Made by a program: the position numbers and the translations under genes
Notes under the pieces: model-generated
Told to the model about the DNA's origin: nothing
Databases searched by the model: none
The model's input: only the letters and a program-made list of their open reading frames with translations
Shown here: piece by piece, positions 8,407-15,369 of the stretch
Numbering within the stretch: position 1 is the stretch's first letter
How the letters are laid out: the number at the start of each line of letters is the position of its first letter
Assembly: GCA_964498835.1 (NCBI GenBank)
Contig: CAZCIX010000046.1
Location: 1 to 16,227 of the forward strand
Direction: 5' to 3'
DNA length: 16,227 nt
DNA from: JAGKXB01 sp964498835
Lineage (GTDB): Bacteria; Pseudomonadota; Gammaproteobacteria; Burkholderiales; Burkholderiaceae_D

Positions 8407-9843
8407 ATGAAAACTGTTCTTCTGATTGACACCCTCGGTAGCCATTATTTTGAGAAAACAACCACGGAATGGAAACCGACAACAACACCCTCCAATAAAG
8501 GAACGCTATGGGTAATCGTTAATCTACCCGAAGAATCGTTAGAGGCAATTGATCTGCCACACTTATCCGGTAATGACAAAAATCTATACATAGAACGACG
8601 ACTCGCCAACACCTATACAGAAAGTACTTACCGTGCTGCTTATCCAATTAAAAGCGTACGCAAAGCTGGTGTCAACCCAGCGAATAAATTAGTATTGACT
8701 GGCTTAACGACAAGTAAAGAGATTGCCCCTTTGCTAGAGTCTATTCTCACACCGATTGCCGGTGTATGGGGAATAACGAGTTTGCTGGTCATGCTGTCCA
8801 AATCTTTGAAAACGCCGGACGTACTAATCGCATTGCCTAACAAGCATGAATTACGTATCTTGGTTATTAAGGATAGGGTACCCATACTGACACGTTGCGT
8901 GAATACTGAGGAAAGCGGCCCAGCTAGCGAAATTCTCATCACGCGTTTATACATTGAAAATCAGCATATTTTTGAGCGTGGGCACTCTCCTCCAGTTTTA
9001 TTTTTGGGTGATCAAACCTTGGTCGAAACACCTCTGAACAACGCCGGATTGACCTTACTACCCGTGCCCAAAGTATTTCTGCGTAAGAATAAGACGGATG
9101 GGTTATATCCCTTATTTGATCGCCTGATCACCTCCCCAATTGCACAACTTGCACCGATTACTGTACGCACACCTTACCTAGTCAGAAATATTAAGCGTGC
9201 CGCTTACGCTGGCGCATTGGTAAGTTTGTTAGCAGCGTACATATACGGGCAAGATGGCATTCAAACCCTGCTAGACCAACAAGGACAGGAGCAAAATTTG
9301 CAAACAAAGTTGCAAAAAGTATCCCACGAGAATCAACAACTTTCTACCCGCCTCACGCAATCAAAAACTGATCCAGAACTCATACGCCGCGCCATACAAT
9401 TTAAAACGGAAGAAATTGATGCTACACCCAGCCCGGAAGATTTTTTGCGCCTGGCGGCAAGTGCGATTGCGGATTTCCCTGACGCACGCGTCAAAGCGCT
9501 TTCTTTTTATGTGGCCCCAGGAAAAGATAGCCTTTGCAAAGACAATACGCAAAATATCCAATCCAATGTCGCCCAGGCTGCTGTCAACACAACTAAACGC
9601 GCAGCTCTCTTACAACTCACCATTTTGTTGCCCAATACTCTTTCTTCTCAGGCAAGAACCGATGCGCGACAACGTATTTCGACGGCGCTCACACGTAGCC
9701 CAGGCATCAAACTGCTACAAGACCCCGAAGCAAGTGCACGCAATGCAGCAATTAAAGGAGGAGGCATCAATGACAATCCTCAGATGGAAGATCGCTGGTG
9801 CGTGAGCGTTCCCTGGAAAACGCTACCAAAAACGAATCGCTAG
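8407..9843 (+). CDS. MshI/GspL-like (PilM-PilN-like) inner-membrane assembly protein
   Basis: The product has 478 residues. The N-terminal 250 or so have the size and alternating strand/helix character of the actin-like fold seen in PilM, MshI and GspL; VLLIDTLGSHYF would be a degenerate first nucleotide loop. One transmembrane segment (about 264-280) is followed by a coiled coil rich in Gln/Glu/Leu (about 284-320) and a periplasmic ferredoxin-like region (about 335-475), as in GspL or PilN. These proteins link the assembly ATPase to the periplasmic alignment complex. The gene starts one base after the stop of mshG and has no obvious Shine-Dalgarno sequence, so it may depend on coupled translation. 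The assignment rests on architecture and position more than on conserved motifs. It differs from separate PilM and PilN in being one polypeptide. Confidence 0.65.
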   Translation: MKTVLLIDTLGSHYFEKTTTEWKPTTTPSNKGTLWVIVNLPEESLEAIDLPHLSGNDKNLYIERRLANTYTESTYRAAYPIKSVRKAGVNPANKLVLTGLTTSKEIAPLLESILTPIAGVWGITSLLVMLSKSLKTPDVLIALPNKHELRILVIKDRVPILTRCVNTEESGPASEILITRLYIENQHIFERGHSPPVLFLGDQTLVETPLNNAGLTLLPVPKVFLRKNKTDGLYPLFDRLITSPIAQLAPITVRTPYLVRNIKRAAYAGALVSLLAAYIYGQDGIQTLLDQQGQEQNLQTKLQKVSHENQQLSTRLTQSKTDPELIRRAIQFKTEEIDATPSPEDFLRLAASAIADFPDARVKALSFYVAPGKDSLCKDNTQNIQSNVAQAAVNTTKRAALLQLTILLPNTLSSQARTDARQRISTALTRSPGIKLLQDPEASARNAAIKGGGINDNPQMEDRWCVSVPWKTLPKTNR

Positions 9844-9858
9844 CAAAAATAAACCATC

Positions 9859-10443
9859 ATGAAAAAATATTTACCATTGCTCAAATTAGCGAAGAATGCG
9901 CTGGTTTTATTTGCACTGACAAGTCTGCTATCCATCGGATTGATTGTCGCTTTACTTAACTACAATACAACCCGGGAAGAGGCGTTGGCAGAAACAGAAG
10001 CGACTGTACAAACCAAACAAACTGAAACACAAACACTGACTAATAACTTGAATATGCTCAAAAACCATCAGGCAGAATTCGACCATTTGATCAATATAGG
10101 CTTGGTTGGTAACCCTAATCGAGCCAACTGGGTTGAGCAATTTGAAACACTGTATCGTGATTTAAAACTACCTTTAACATTGCGCTACTCTCTAGAAACA
10201 CCACGACCACTGTCAGAATCTACTAGTACAGCACAAGTATCCCAGGCAAATGTACTGCGTCATGAATTGAGCATAGAGTTGTCGGATCTGCATGAAGAGG
10301 AATTTTTGTCGTTTGTGGATAAATTAAATACCAGCTGGAACGCACCTTTTCGCGTCAATAGCTGTGACATGACGCGCAGCAGTGCCACAAAATTAGAAAT
10401 TAAATGTGCTTTAAGGTTATTTTCTCTTCAAGCAAAGAGTTGA
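9859..10443 (+). CDS. MshJ/PilO/GspM-like inner-membrane alignment protein
   Basis: This 194-residue bitopic protein has a short basic N-terminus, one transmembrane segment (about 13-34) and a coiled coil (about 38-72). The periplasmic domain has a strand-helix-strand pattern (RHELSIELSDLHEEEFLSFV, about 134-153), as in PilO and GspM. Two cysteines (169 and 183) lie on neighbouring strands and could form a disulfide. PilO/GspM proteins pair with PilN/GspL to form the inner-membrane alignment complex, and the gene directly follows the GspL/MshI-like gene with a 15-base gap. No clear Shine-Dalgarno sequence is seen. Family membership is inferred from fold pattern and order. Confidence 0.7.
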   Translation: MKKYLPLLKLAKNALVLFALTSLLSIGLIVALLNYNTTREEALAETEATVQTKQTETQTLTNNLNMLKNHQAEFDHLINIGLVGNPNRANWVEQFETLYRDLKLPLTLRYSLETPRPLSESTSTAQVSQANVLRHELSIELSDLHEEEFLSFVDKLNTSWNAPFRVNSCDMTRSSATKLEIKCALRLFSLQAKS

Positions 10444-10487
10444 AAAACTGAAAAATTAAAAAATCAAGAATAACAAGGATAATCAAT

Positions 10488-10949
10488 ATGCAGCACAATA
10501 CGCATATACCCAAGCACGCACCTAGGCCAATGCCATGCATGGTTTTGTTCTTGTTATTAACCTACGCTCAAATCACCATCGCATCACCACAACTCAATAC
10601 CATTTTCTTTTCCCCCTCGGAACGCGCAGCGCTGGTATCCGCACGCAGTAGCAATAGTCGATTTACAGACAATTTAACCAACCCCCAGAGTTACACCATC
10701 ACTGGTTTTATTAAGCGTGAGGACGGTAAAAATATCGCCTGGATTAATAATAAAGCAGTCAATGTAACAAAATCAGCAACTTCATCAACGCCAATCACTC
10801 CGACCATACAAGGAAATCAACCGACTATACGCATCATTAATGATCACATCACCATCAATGGCAAACCCGTACAAGTCGGGGAAACATTAGACACAGTTTC
10901 AGGTGAGCGCAACAAAAGACTCCCTACCAACGCCATCAAAGTTAGATGA
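10488..10949 (+). CDS. Small exported MshK-like protein
   Basis: This 153-residue protein starts after a good AAGGA ribosome binding site (10475-10479). Its N-terminal region has a hydrophobic core (about residues 16-31) ending in TIASPQ, which looks like a signal peptide or a membrane anchor. Notable mature segments are FFSPSERAAL (about 40-50), TITGFIKREDGKNIAWINNK and VQVGETLD. The IxGxxxRxDGxxxxWxNxK pattern resembles the small homology-region domain of PilP, GspC and MshK, periplasmic proteins that connect the inner-membrane complex to the secretin. Its place after the MshI- and MshJ-like genes supports this. Its stop overlaps the next start (ATGA). I recognise it only as an MshK/PilP-like type, not as a precise family. 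Confidence 0.6.
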   Translation: MQHNTHIPKHAPRPMPCMVLFLLLTYAQITIASPQLNTIFFSPSERAALVSARSSNSRFTDNLTNPQSYTITGFIKREDGKNIAWINNKAVNVTKSATSSTPITPTIQGNQPTIRIINDHITINGKPVQVGETLDTVSGERNKRLPTNAIKVR

Positions 10950-11932
10950 AAAAGCAACAAGGCGGTGCGCTACTTATTATGCTGGTCATTGCCGTTACCA
11001 TGAGCGGCTTCGCTGTGCTTAAATTTCTCAACAATAATCGTGTAGCGCGCGACAAAGTGACAACAAATGCTCTAATGCAAGCCAAAGAAGCACTGATTGG
11101 TTATGCCGCCACGTATCAGGACAGAAATCCAAACGATGTATTTGGTTACTTACCTTGCCCAGATAGTGACAACGATGGCATCGCAGAAACGTCCTGTGGC
11201 ACCCAAAACGTTTCGGTTATTGGACACTTACCCTGGAAAACGCTGGGCCTACCACCTTTACGCGATGGGTCTGGAACATGCTTATGGTATGCCGTCTCAG
11301 GACGTGCCAAGGAAAATCCCAAAACCACGGTTTTAAATTGGGACACCATCGGTCAATTTGAAATCAAAAACGTGGATGGCTCTACGCTCGCCAGTGCTGG
11401 CAATCACAATACTCCCTGGGCCATCATTTTCTCCCCAAGCAGCATGATTAAAGGCCAATCCCGCAACACTCTTGCCGGCAGTGAATGCGGCGGGAATACA
11501 ACAGCCAATAATACCGTCAGTAATTTTTTAGAAAACAGCGGCAGTCTTGGCACCGGCGATACGACTTTCGTTATTTCGACGCCCGAAAGTATTTATAACA
11601 ATAGCCACAATGGCATCCATGACACCACAAGCGTCAACAATGATCGCGCATTGTGGATTACATCAAATGATTTATTTTCTCGGATTACCAAGCGCGATGC
11701 TTTTAAAAACGATATCAATGCCATGCTGGATAATCTCACCACCTGCCGACAAACTAAGTCTTCGGATGCGGCATTTTCTGCCGGATGGATCACGGCATCT
11801 GGCAGCAAAGGAATGGATAACATCGCCAGTTTGTGTCCTGTGTCTAGCTGGAGCACAAAACAAATCAATGTGTATACCAATTGGAAGGATCAATTACTTT
11901 ATACACAAACAATAGAGACTATGATTAATTAG
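10946..11932 (+). CDS. GspK/MshP-like minor pilin without Glu5, with DxDxDG loop
   Basis: The product has 328 residues. It begins KKQQGG then ALLIMLVIAVTMSGFAVL, a prepilin-type leader with likely cleavage after Gly7. Position 5 of the mature protein would be Met, not the usual Glu. Loss of Glu5 is known in GspK and PilX-type tip subunits, and the large globular domain also fits GspK. Residues 48-55 (KEALIGYA) begin a globular domain with LPCPDSDNDGIAE at 69-81, containing the Ca-binding-like DxDxDG pattern between Cys71 and Cys84, then HLPWKTLGLPPLRDG (about 94-108), AIIFSPS and ALWITSNDLFSRI. The same landmarks recur in the prepilin at 12895, so the two are paralogues. A role as minor or tip pilin is inferred. 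The start overlaps the upstream stop by four bases. Confidence 0.72.
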   Translation: MKKQQGGALLIMLVIAVTMSGFAVLKFLNNNRVARDKVTTNALMQAKEALIGYAATYQDRNPNDVFGYLPCPDSDNDGIAETSCGTQNVSVIGHLPWKTLGLPPLRDGSGTCLWYAVSGRAKENPKTTVLNWDTIGQFEIKNVDGSTLASAGNHNTPWAIIFSPSSMIKGQSRNTLAGSECGGNTTANNTVSNFLENSGSLGTGDTTFVISTPESIYNNSHNGIHDTTSVNNDRALWITSNDLFSRITKRDAFKNDINAMLDNLTTCRQTKSSDAAFSAGWITASGSKGMDNIASLCPVSSWSTKQINVYTNWKDQLLYTQTIETMIN

Positions 11933-11970
11933 ACACTCAGTAATCTGCCAAACAACAAAATAGTCATAAA

Positions 11971-11975
11971 AGGAG
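11971..11975 (+). promoter_or_regulatory. Strong ribosome binding site of the Ig-like secreted protein gene
   Basis: AGGAG (within AAAAGGAG) lies six bases before the ATG at 11982. It is among the best ribosome binding sites in the cluster, suggesting good expression of this gene. Confidence 0.65.
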
Positions 11976-11981
11976 AATCTC

Positions 11982-12839
11982 ATGCTTCAATGGATTTGGA
12001 TGCTGACTCTCATTACGATCATCCAGGTAAATCAATCTGCATGGGCTTATGATCATACTTCCGTAGAGGATGCAGTTAAGAAAGGGTGCAACCAACCGGG
12101 AGAAATAGCAGCGAAAGACATAAGCACAAATAACCGCAGCAAATATCACGACAACGTCGTGGCAACGTGTATGCTAAGTCTCACCAACAACATCATTAGT
12201 CGTACCTTACCTTCTGGCACAATGGTCTATTGTGGCAAGCCACCACATTGTCATAGTAAAAGTTGGGGAGATTATACGTGGGGCACAGAACCCGCTATCA
12301 GAATCATTATTCCAAACAATATTACGAGCTACAAATCCCCGGCTAACATCACTTTCTTAGCAACAACAACAGCAACAAGTTCTACGATTAACTCCATAAG
12401 TTTTTATAGTGGCAACACCAAAATTGGCGGCTGCACATCCGGCCTCAATGTCTGCACCATGAATTGGCAAAATGTAAAAGGCGGAACTTATGCCATTAAA
12501 GCGCTAGTGAGTATAGGTAGTACCTATCCAGGTTCAATTGTTTCGAACACGATCAGCATCACTGTTAATTCAACAAAAACATATAATCCAACAGCTTCAT
12601 GGAATGGCCAATCTTGCTACGCTGTTTTGCTATTTGGTGGTAACCGCACAAGTACCCAAACCCGAGTCAGCAGTATGGATACGAGTAATGCAACCAATTA
12701 TCTTGAAGGCAGTAACGCGAGCCTTTTTCCTAATGGTGGGACTTATACTGGCAGCGAAGCTACGCCAGGGTTTAGCTATACGACCCCTAGCGCAGACATG
12801 GTACGTTGCATTTCAACACCACCAACACCTGTACCTTAA
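11982..12839 (+). CDS. Secreted cysteine-rich protein with an Ig-like domain, unknown function
   Basis: The 285-residue product has a Sec-type signal peptide: a hydrophobic stretch of about 15 residues, then QSAWA with likely cleavage after Ala22. The mature protein has eight cysteines (36, 63, 84, 90, 151, 158, 212, 276), an even number that suggests disulfides. Residues of about 106-196 show a bacterial Ig-like pattern: SPANITFLATTT, then SISFYSGNTKIGG, then WQNVKGGTYAIKALV and NTISITVN. The flanking N- and C-terminal regions match nothing I recognise; the C-terminal part is Ser/Thr/Gly/Asn-rich and ends in a Pro-rich tail. There is no membrane anchor or sorting signal after the signal peptide. 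Its location between two related minor pilin genes suggests an extracellular or pilus-tip role such as adhesion, but that is inference. Confidence 0.7.
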   Translation: MLQWIWMLTLITIIQVNQSAWAYDHTSVEDAVKKGCNQPGEIAAKDISTNNRSKYHDNVVATCMLSLTNNIISRTLPSGTMVYCGKPPHCHSKSWGDYTWGTEPAIRIIIPNNITSYKSPANITFLATTTATSSTINSISFYSGNTKIGGCTSGLNVCTMNWQNVKGGTYAIKALVSIGSTYPGSIVSNTISITVNSTKTYNPTASWNGQSCYAVLLFGGNRTSTQTRVSSMDTSNATNYLEGSNASLFPNGGTYTGSEATPGFSYTTPSADMVRCISTPPTPVP

Positions 12840-12894
12840 ATTGGTTTTTTAATTTCACTCATTAAGCTCACCACTTTCACAAGTAAACATCGTC

Positions 12895-13626
12895 ATGAAA
12901 TATTACAAATGCCACCAATATCAAGGTTTTTCTTTGCTCGAAATGGCCATCGTATTGTTGATTGCAGGTTTATTACTAGGCGGTGGATTGGGTGTTGTTG
13001 CCAGCCGTCAGGAAGCGCAACGGATACAAGAAACAGAAACCTTGCTAAATGAGGCACGTGATGCATTAATTGGTTACGCAGCAACCAATGGGCGACTACC
13101 CTGCCCAGCATCCAGTACATCAAATGGTATAGAAAGCCCCGTTGGTGGAGGTGTTTGTACCAACCCTTACAAAGACGGTTATCTCCCTGCCGTGACGCTT
13201 GGCCTATCAGGTGTCGATGACGAAGGATATTTAAGAGATGGCTGGCAATTAAAAGCCAACCGCATTCGTTATGCCGTCACCACCGCAAATAATACCAATG
13301 CGGCCACAACAGCCATCACCAGCACACTTGCTTCCGATTTGTATATTTGCAATAGCTCTATAGGAATGACAAGTACTAATTGCGGAACAGCCCAAACTCT
13401 CTCAAGCAATGCGGTTGCTGTGGTGTTTTCATTAGGAAAAAATGCACCCCAAACCGCAACCAGTAAAGACGAAAAAGCGAATGTAAGTAATAACGCCATA
13501 TTTGTCAGCCACTCCCCATCCAAAGCTGGCACAGCAAATCCTGGGGGAGAGTTCGATGATCAAGTCATTTGGCTGTCTCCCAATATCTTGTTTAATCGCA
13601 TGATCCAAGCAGGTAAGTTGCCATAA
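12895..13626 (+). CDS. Type IV prepilin-like minor pilin, paralogue of the one at 10946
   Basis: This 243-residue protein has a classical class III prepilin N-terminus: basic leader, cleavage site QG/FSLLE after Gly11, conserved Glu at mature position 5 (residue 16) and a hydrophobic helix AIVLLIAGLLLGG. The globular domain matches the pilin at 10946 at many points: DALIGYAAT, RLPCP, GYLP then TLGL, YLRDG, RYAV, AVVFSLG and DQVIWLSPNILFNRM. The region between Cys70 and Cys88 corresponds to the DxDxDG loop of its relative, but here the acidic residues are replaced (SSTSNG). Prepilin peptidase would process it; probably a minor pilin. No good ribosome binding site is seen before its ATG. Its stop overlaps the response regulator start (TAATG). 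Confidence 0.85.
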   Translation: MKYYKCHQYQGFSLLEMAIVLLIAGLLLGGGLGVVASRQEAQRIQETETLLNEARDALIGYAATNGRLPCPASSTSNGIESPVGGGVCTNPYKDGYLPAVTLGLSGVDDEGYLRDGWQLKANRIRYAVTTANNTNAATTAITSTLASDLYICNSSIGMTSTNCGTAQTLSSNAVAVVFSLGKNAPQTATSKDEKANVSNNAIFVSHSPSKAGTANPGGEFDDQVIWLSPNILFNRMIQAGKLP

Positions 13627-14219
13627 TGAATACTCTCTTAATCATCGAAGATGATCCTGCGCTCTCGATTTATTTAGCCAGTGCACTAGAATCGGAAGGC
13701 TATCAAACGATATGCGCACATTCACGTCAAGAAGCACTTGCCATTACACCGCAACCAACTCTGACACTACTAGACCTCGGCCTTCCTCCCGCAACCAGCC
13801 GTATAAGCGAAGGGTTGTTATTGATTGATGCCTTCATAACGCGTGCACCGAATAGCAAAATTATCGTCCTAACCGGACAAAAAGAAGAATCTGCCGCTTA
13901 CGAAGCAATACGTCGTGGGGCTTTCGATTTTCTTACTAAACCCGTACCACTTAATGCCATCAAAATAGCCTTACACCGTGCTCAGCTATTTTTACGCCAA
14001 GAAGAAAAACTTAATATTGTTGGAGAGGCGAGGATACAAGTTACCGTCAAACTAGCCGATGGTCCCAAAGAAGCCTCTGCTGCAATCGAAGAACAATTAG
14101 TCCGCAGTACGCTTAGCTCAGCCTGTGGCAATGTCACTGAAGCTGCGAAACGATTGGGATTGGCACGTGAACATTTGTACTACTACATCAAGAAATATGG
14201 GATCCAACATAGCCGCTAG
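13626..14219 (+). CDS. Response regulator, receiver plus Fis-type helix-turn-helix
   Basis: This 197-residue protein has a complete receiver domain: acidic pair Asp9/Asp10, phosphoacceptor Asp50 in LLDLGLP, Thr83 in VLTGQ and Lys105 in FLTKPV. A short linker leads directly to a Fis-type helix-turn-helix (about 165-193, GNVTEAAKRLGLAREHLYYY). There is no AAA+ sigma-54 interaction domain between them, so this is the compact PrrA/RegA/ActR layout and not the NtrC/PilR layout. It should act on ordinary sigma-70-type promoters as a transcription factor. It overlaps the upstream pilin stop by one base and the downstream kinase start by 23 bases, and forms a cognate pair with that kinase. Targets are unknown; pilus genes, especially the pilin at 15370, are the obvious guess. 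Confidence 0.85.
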   Translation: MNTLLIIEDDPALSIYLASALESEGYQTICAHSRQEALAITPQPTLTLLDLGLPPATSRISEGLLLIDAFITRAPNSKIIVLTGQKEESAAYEAIRRGAFDFLTKPVPLNAIKIALHRAQLFLRQEEKLNIVGEARIQVTVKLADGPKEASAAIEEQLVRSTLSSACGNVTEAAKRLGLAREHLYYYIKKYGIQHSR

Positions 14220-15297
14220 TCTCGTCCTCATTTTTGTTGTTGCTGGCCTTACCTTAATGGCTGCGCTATGGCGTTTAACTAAACTGGCCAGACGGCATCG
14301 CCAAGCATTAGCCGCACTACGCGCCTCTGGTGATGCGGCAATTGATCCCAATCCATTAGAGTTACCCGCAGCAGCCTGGCCCGCACTATCCAAAGGCGGT
14401 ATCGCAGAACTCGTCTGTATGGGCAATTGGTTCGGATTACCAGTCAACCAAATTTTTGGTAAGCGGCAAGAAGGCAACACACCTTTTTGTTTTGAAATTA
14501 CAGCCAATGACGACATTCATTTAACTTTCCAACTCTACCCCAAAGCAAACCGTGGTGAAGCACGCTTATTTGCAGAACATCTTGCTGCGGTGTTTCAACT
14601 ACAAATTGATGCGGCAATTCATCTCAAAGTCGTTGTTTTATCCGCAGCATTGGCTGAGCAAGCACGGTTGACTCTATATTTACAACATGATTTACGTAAT
14701 CTAGCACAATGGGTCATGTGGATTGCAGCAGATTTATCCTCCAGCCAGGACGAGAAAACACTGCTGGCGATTGCACAACGCATGACCACCAGTGCACCAC
14801 ATGCAGCTGCGCGTGCGGAACGTATCCTGGCAGCAGCCCATAGCAATGACACACCAGAACCACAAACATTACATATCAAACACGCTATTTGCCACGCCGC
14901 AGAATTAGCAGGAATTGGGGTCACCATCAACGGCGAAGCAGAAGTCTTCATTCGCTCGGATTTACTTGATCGTGCGCTAGACAATATGTTTGCCAACGTT
15001 GCCCCTATGTTACGCACACGGCCAGAACTTTCTTTGATGATCGATGTTACTCATCAACTCCAATCACCTCACATTGTCATCAAAATTGATATGCCACGTT
15101 TACCCAACACGGAAAAATTCTCACCTGAAAAACTGTTTGAGCCATACGCCAGCAGCCGCCCCGGTGGATTGGGCCTAGGACTTTATCAGGCCAGAAATAG
15201 CTTACGTGAAGCAGGAGGCGACCTTACTGCTAAAGCGCATGATCAAAAAATCACTTTCTTTATCACCCTGCCCAAACCCAAAATGTTTCCCATGTAA
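14197..15297 (+). CDS. Membrane histidine kinase, partner of the upstream response regulator
   Basis: I choose the ATG at 14197 because it starts directly before a hydrophobic segment (MGSNIAASLVLIFVVAGLTL). The reading frame stays open upstream to an ATG at 14125, but that would encode an unlikely 24-residue polar extension inside the regulator gene. The 366-residue product has one transmembrane segment (about 5-26), a cytoplasmic region without a recognised sensor domain (about 30-155), a phosphoacceptor region LQHDLRNLAQ with His164, and an ATPase domain with N-box LDNMFANV (Asn263, Asn267). LFEPYAS and the G2 box RPGGLGLGLY (about 313-330) follow. The HDLRN form resembles the HDLKN kinases of the PrsK type. 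The G1 box seems degenerate: Asp298 is followed by MPRLP with no glycines. No periplasmic sensor is present, so the signal is probably internal or within the membrane. Confidence 0.82.
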   Translation: MGSNIAASLVLIFVVAGLTLMAALWRLTKLARRHRQALAALRASGDAAIDPNPLELPAAAWPALSKGGIAELVCMGNWFGLPVNQIFGKRQEGNTPFCFEITANDDIHLTFQLYPKANRGEARLFAEHLAAVFQLQIDAAIHLKVVVLSAALAEQARLTLYLQHDLRNLAQWVMWIAADLSSSQDEKTLLAIAQRMTTSAPHAAARAERILAAAHSNDTPEPQTLHIKHAICHAAELAGIGVTINGEAEVFIRSDLLDRALDNMFANVAPMLRTRPELSLMIDVTHQLQSPHIVIKIDMPRLPNTEKFSPEKLFEPYASSRPGGLGLGLYQARNSLREAGGDLTAKAHDQKITFFITLPKPKMFPM

Positions 15298-15332
15298 AAC
15301 TTTTTTACTCCCTTAGCCTAATTTTCTAAGCT

Positions 15333-15338
15333 TATACT
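15333..15338 (+). promoter_or_regulatory. Possible -10 element of the major pilin promoter
   Basis: TATACT (five of six consensus bases) lies 31 bases before the pilin start. No good -35 hexamer is found at the normal distance; the bases there read CCCTTA. If real, the promoter may need an activator. An imperfect inverted pair CTTAG (15312-15316) and CTAAG (15326-15330) lies over the -35 area. Confidence 0.35.
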
Positions 15339-15359
15339 CGAGCCAGCTTTACAACTTTT

Positions 15360-15365
15360 GGAGAA
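15360..15365 (+). promoter_or_regulatory. Ribosome binding site of the major pilin gene
   Basis: GGAGAA lies four bases before the ATG at 15370 (six bases counted from GGAG). It fixes the start at 15370 and rules out the in-frame TTG at 15358, which lies upstream of and partly inside this site. Confidence 0.7.
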
Positions 15366-15369
15366 TATT

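Noticed and set aside
11547..11915. 122-codon forward open frame inside the GspK-like pilin gene
   Set aside because: It overlaps a frame with clear homology to the second pilin, and its translation has no domain pattern.
12840..12894. Terminator after the Ig-like protein gene (T-run at 12844-12850)
   Set aside because: Only a five-base AT stem (AAATT/AATTT) can form, too weak for a terminator; transcription probably continues into the next pilin gene.
720..13626. Classification as a canonical type II secretion system
   Set aside because: No GspC/D/G/H/I/J/N set is present, the secretin is an MshL-like lipoprotein and the gene order matches MSHA loci better.
14125..14196. Upstream ATG extension of the histidine kinase
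   Set aside because: It would add 24 polar residues before the membrane helix and overlap the helix-turn-helix coding region by 95 bases; the ATG at 14197 gives a normal membrane-anchored N-terminus.
13626..15369. Sigma-54 control of the pilin gene through the embedded regulator
   Set aside because: The regulator lacks an AAA+ domain and I see no -24/-12 GG-N10-GC element before 15370.
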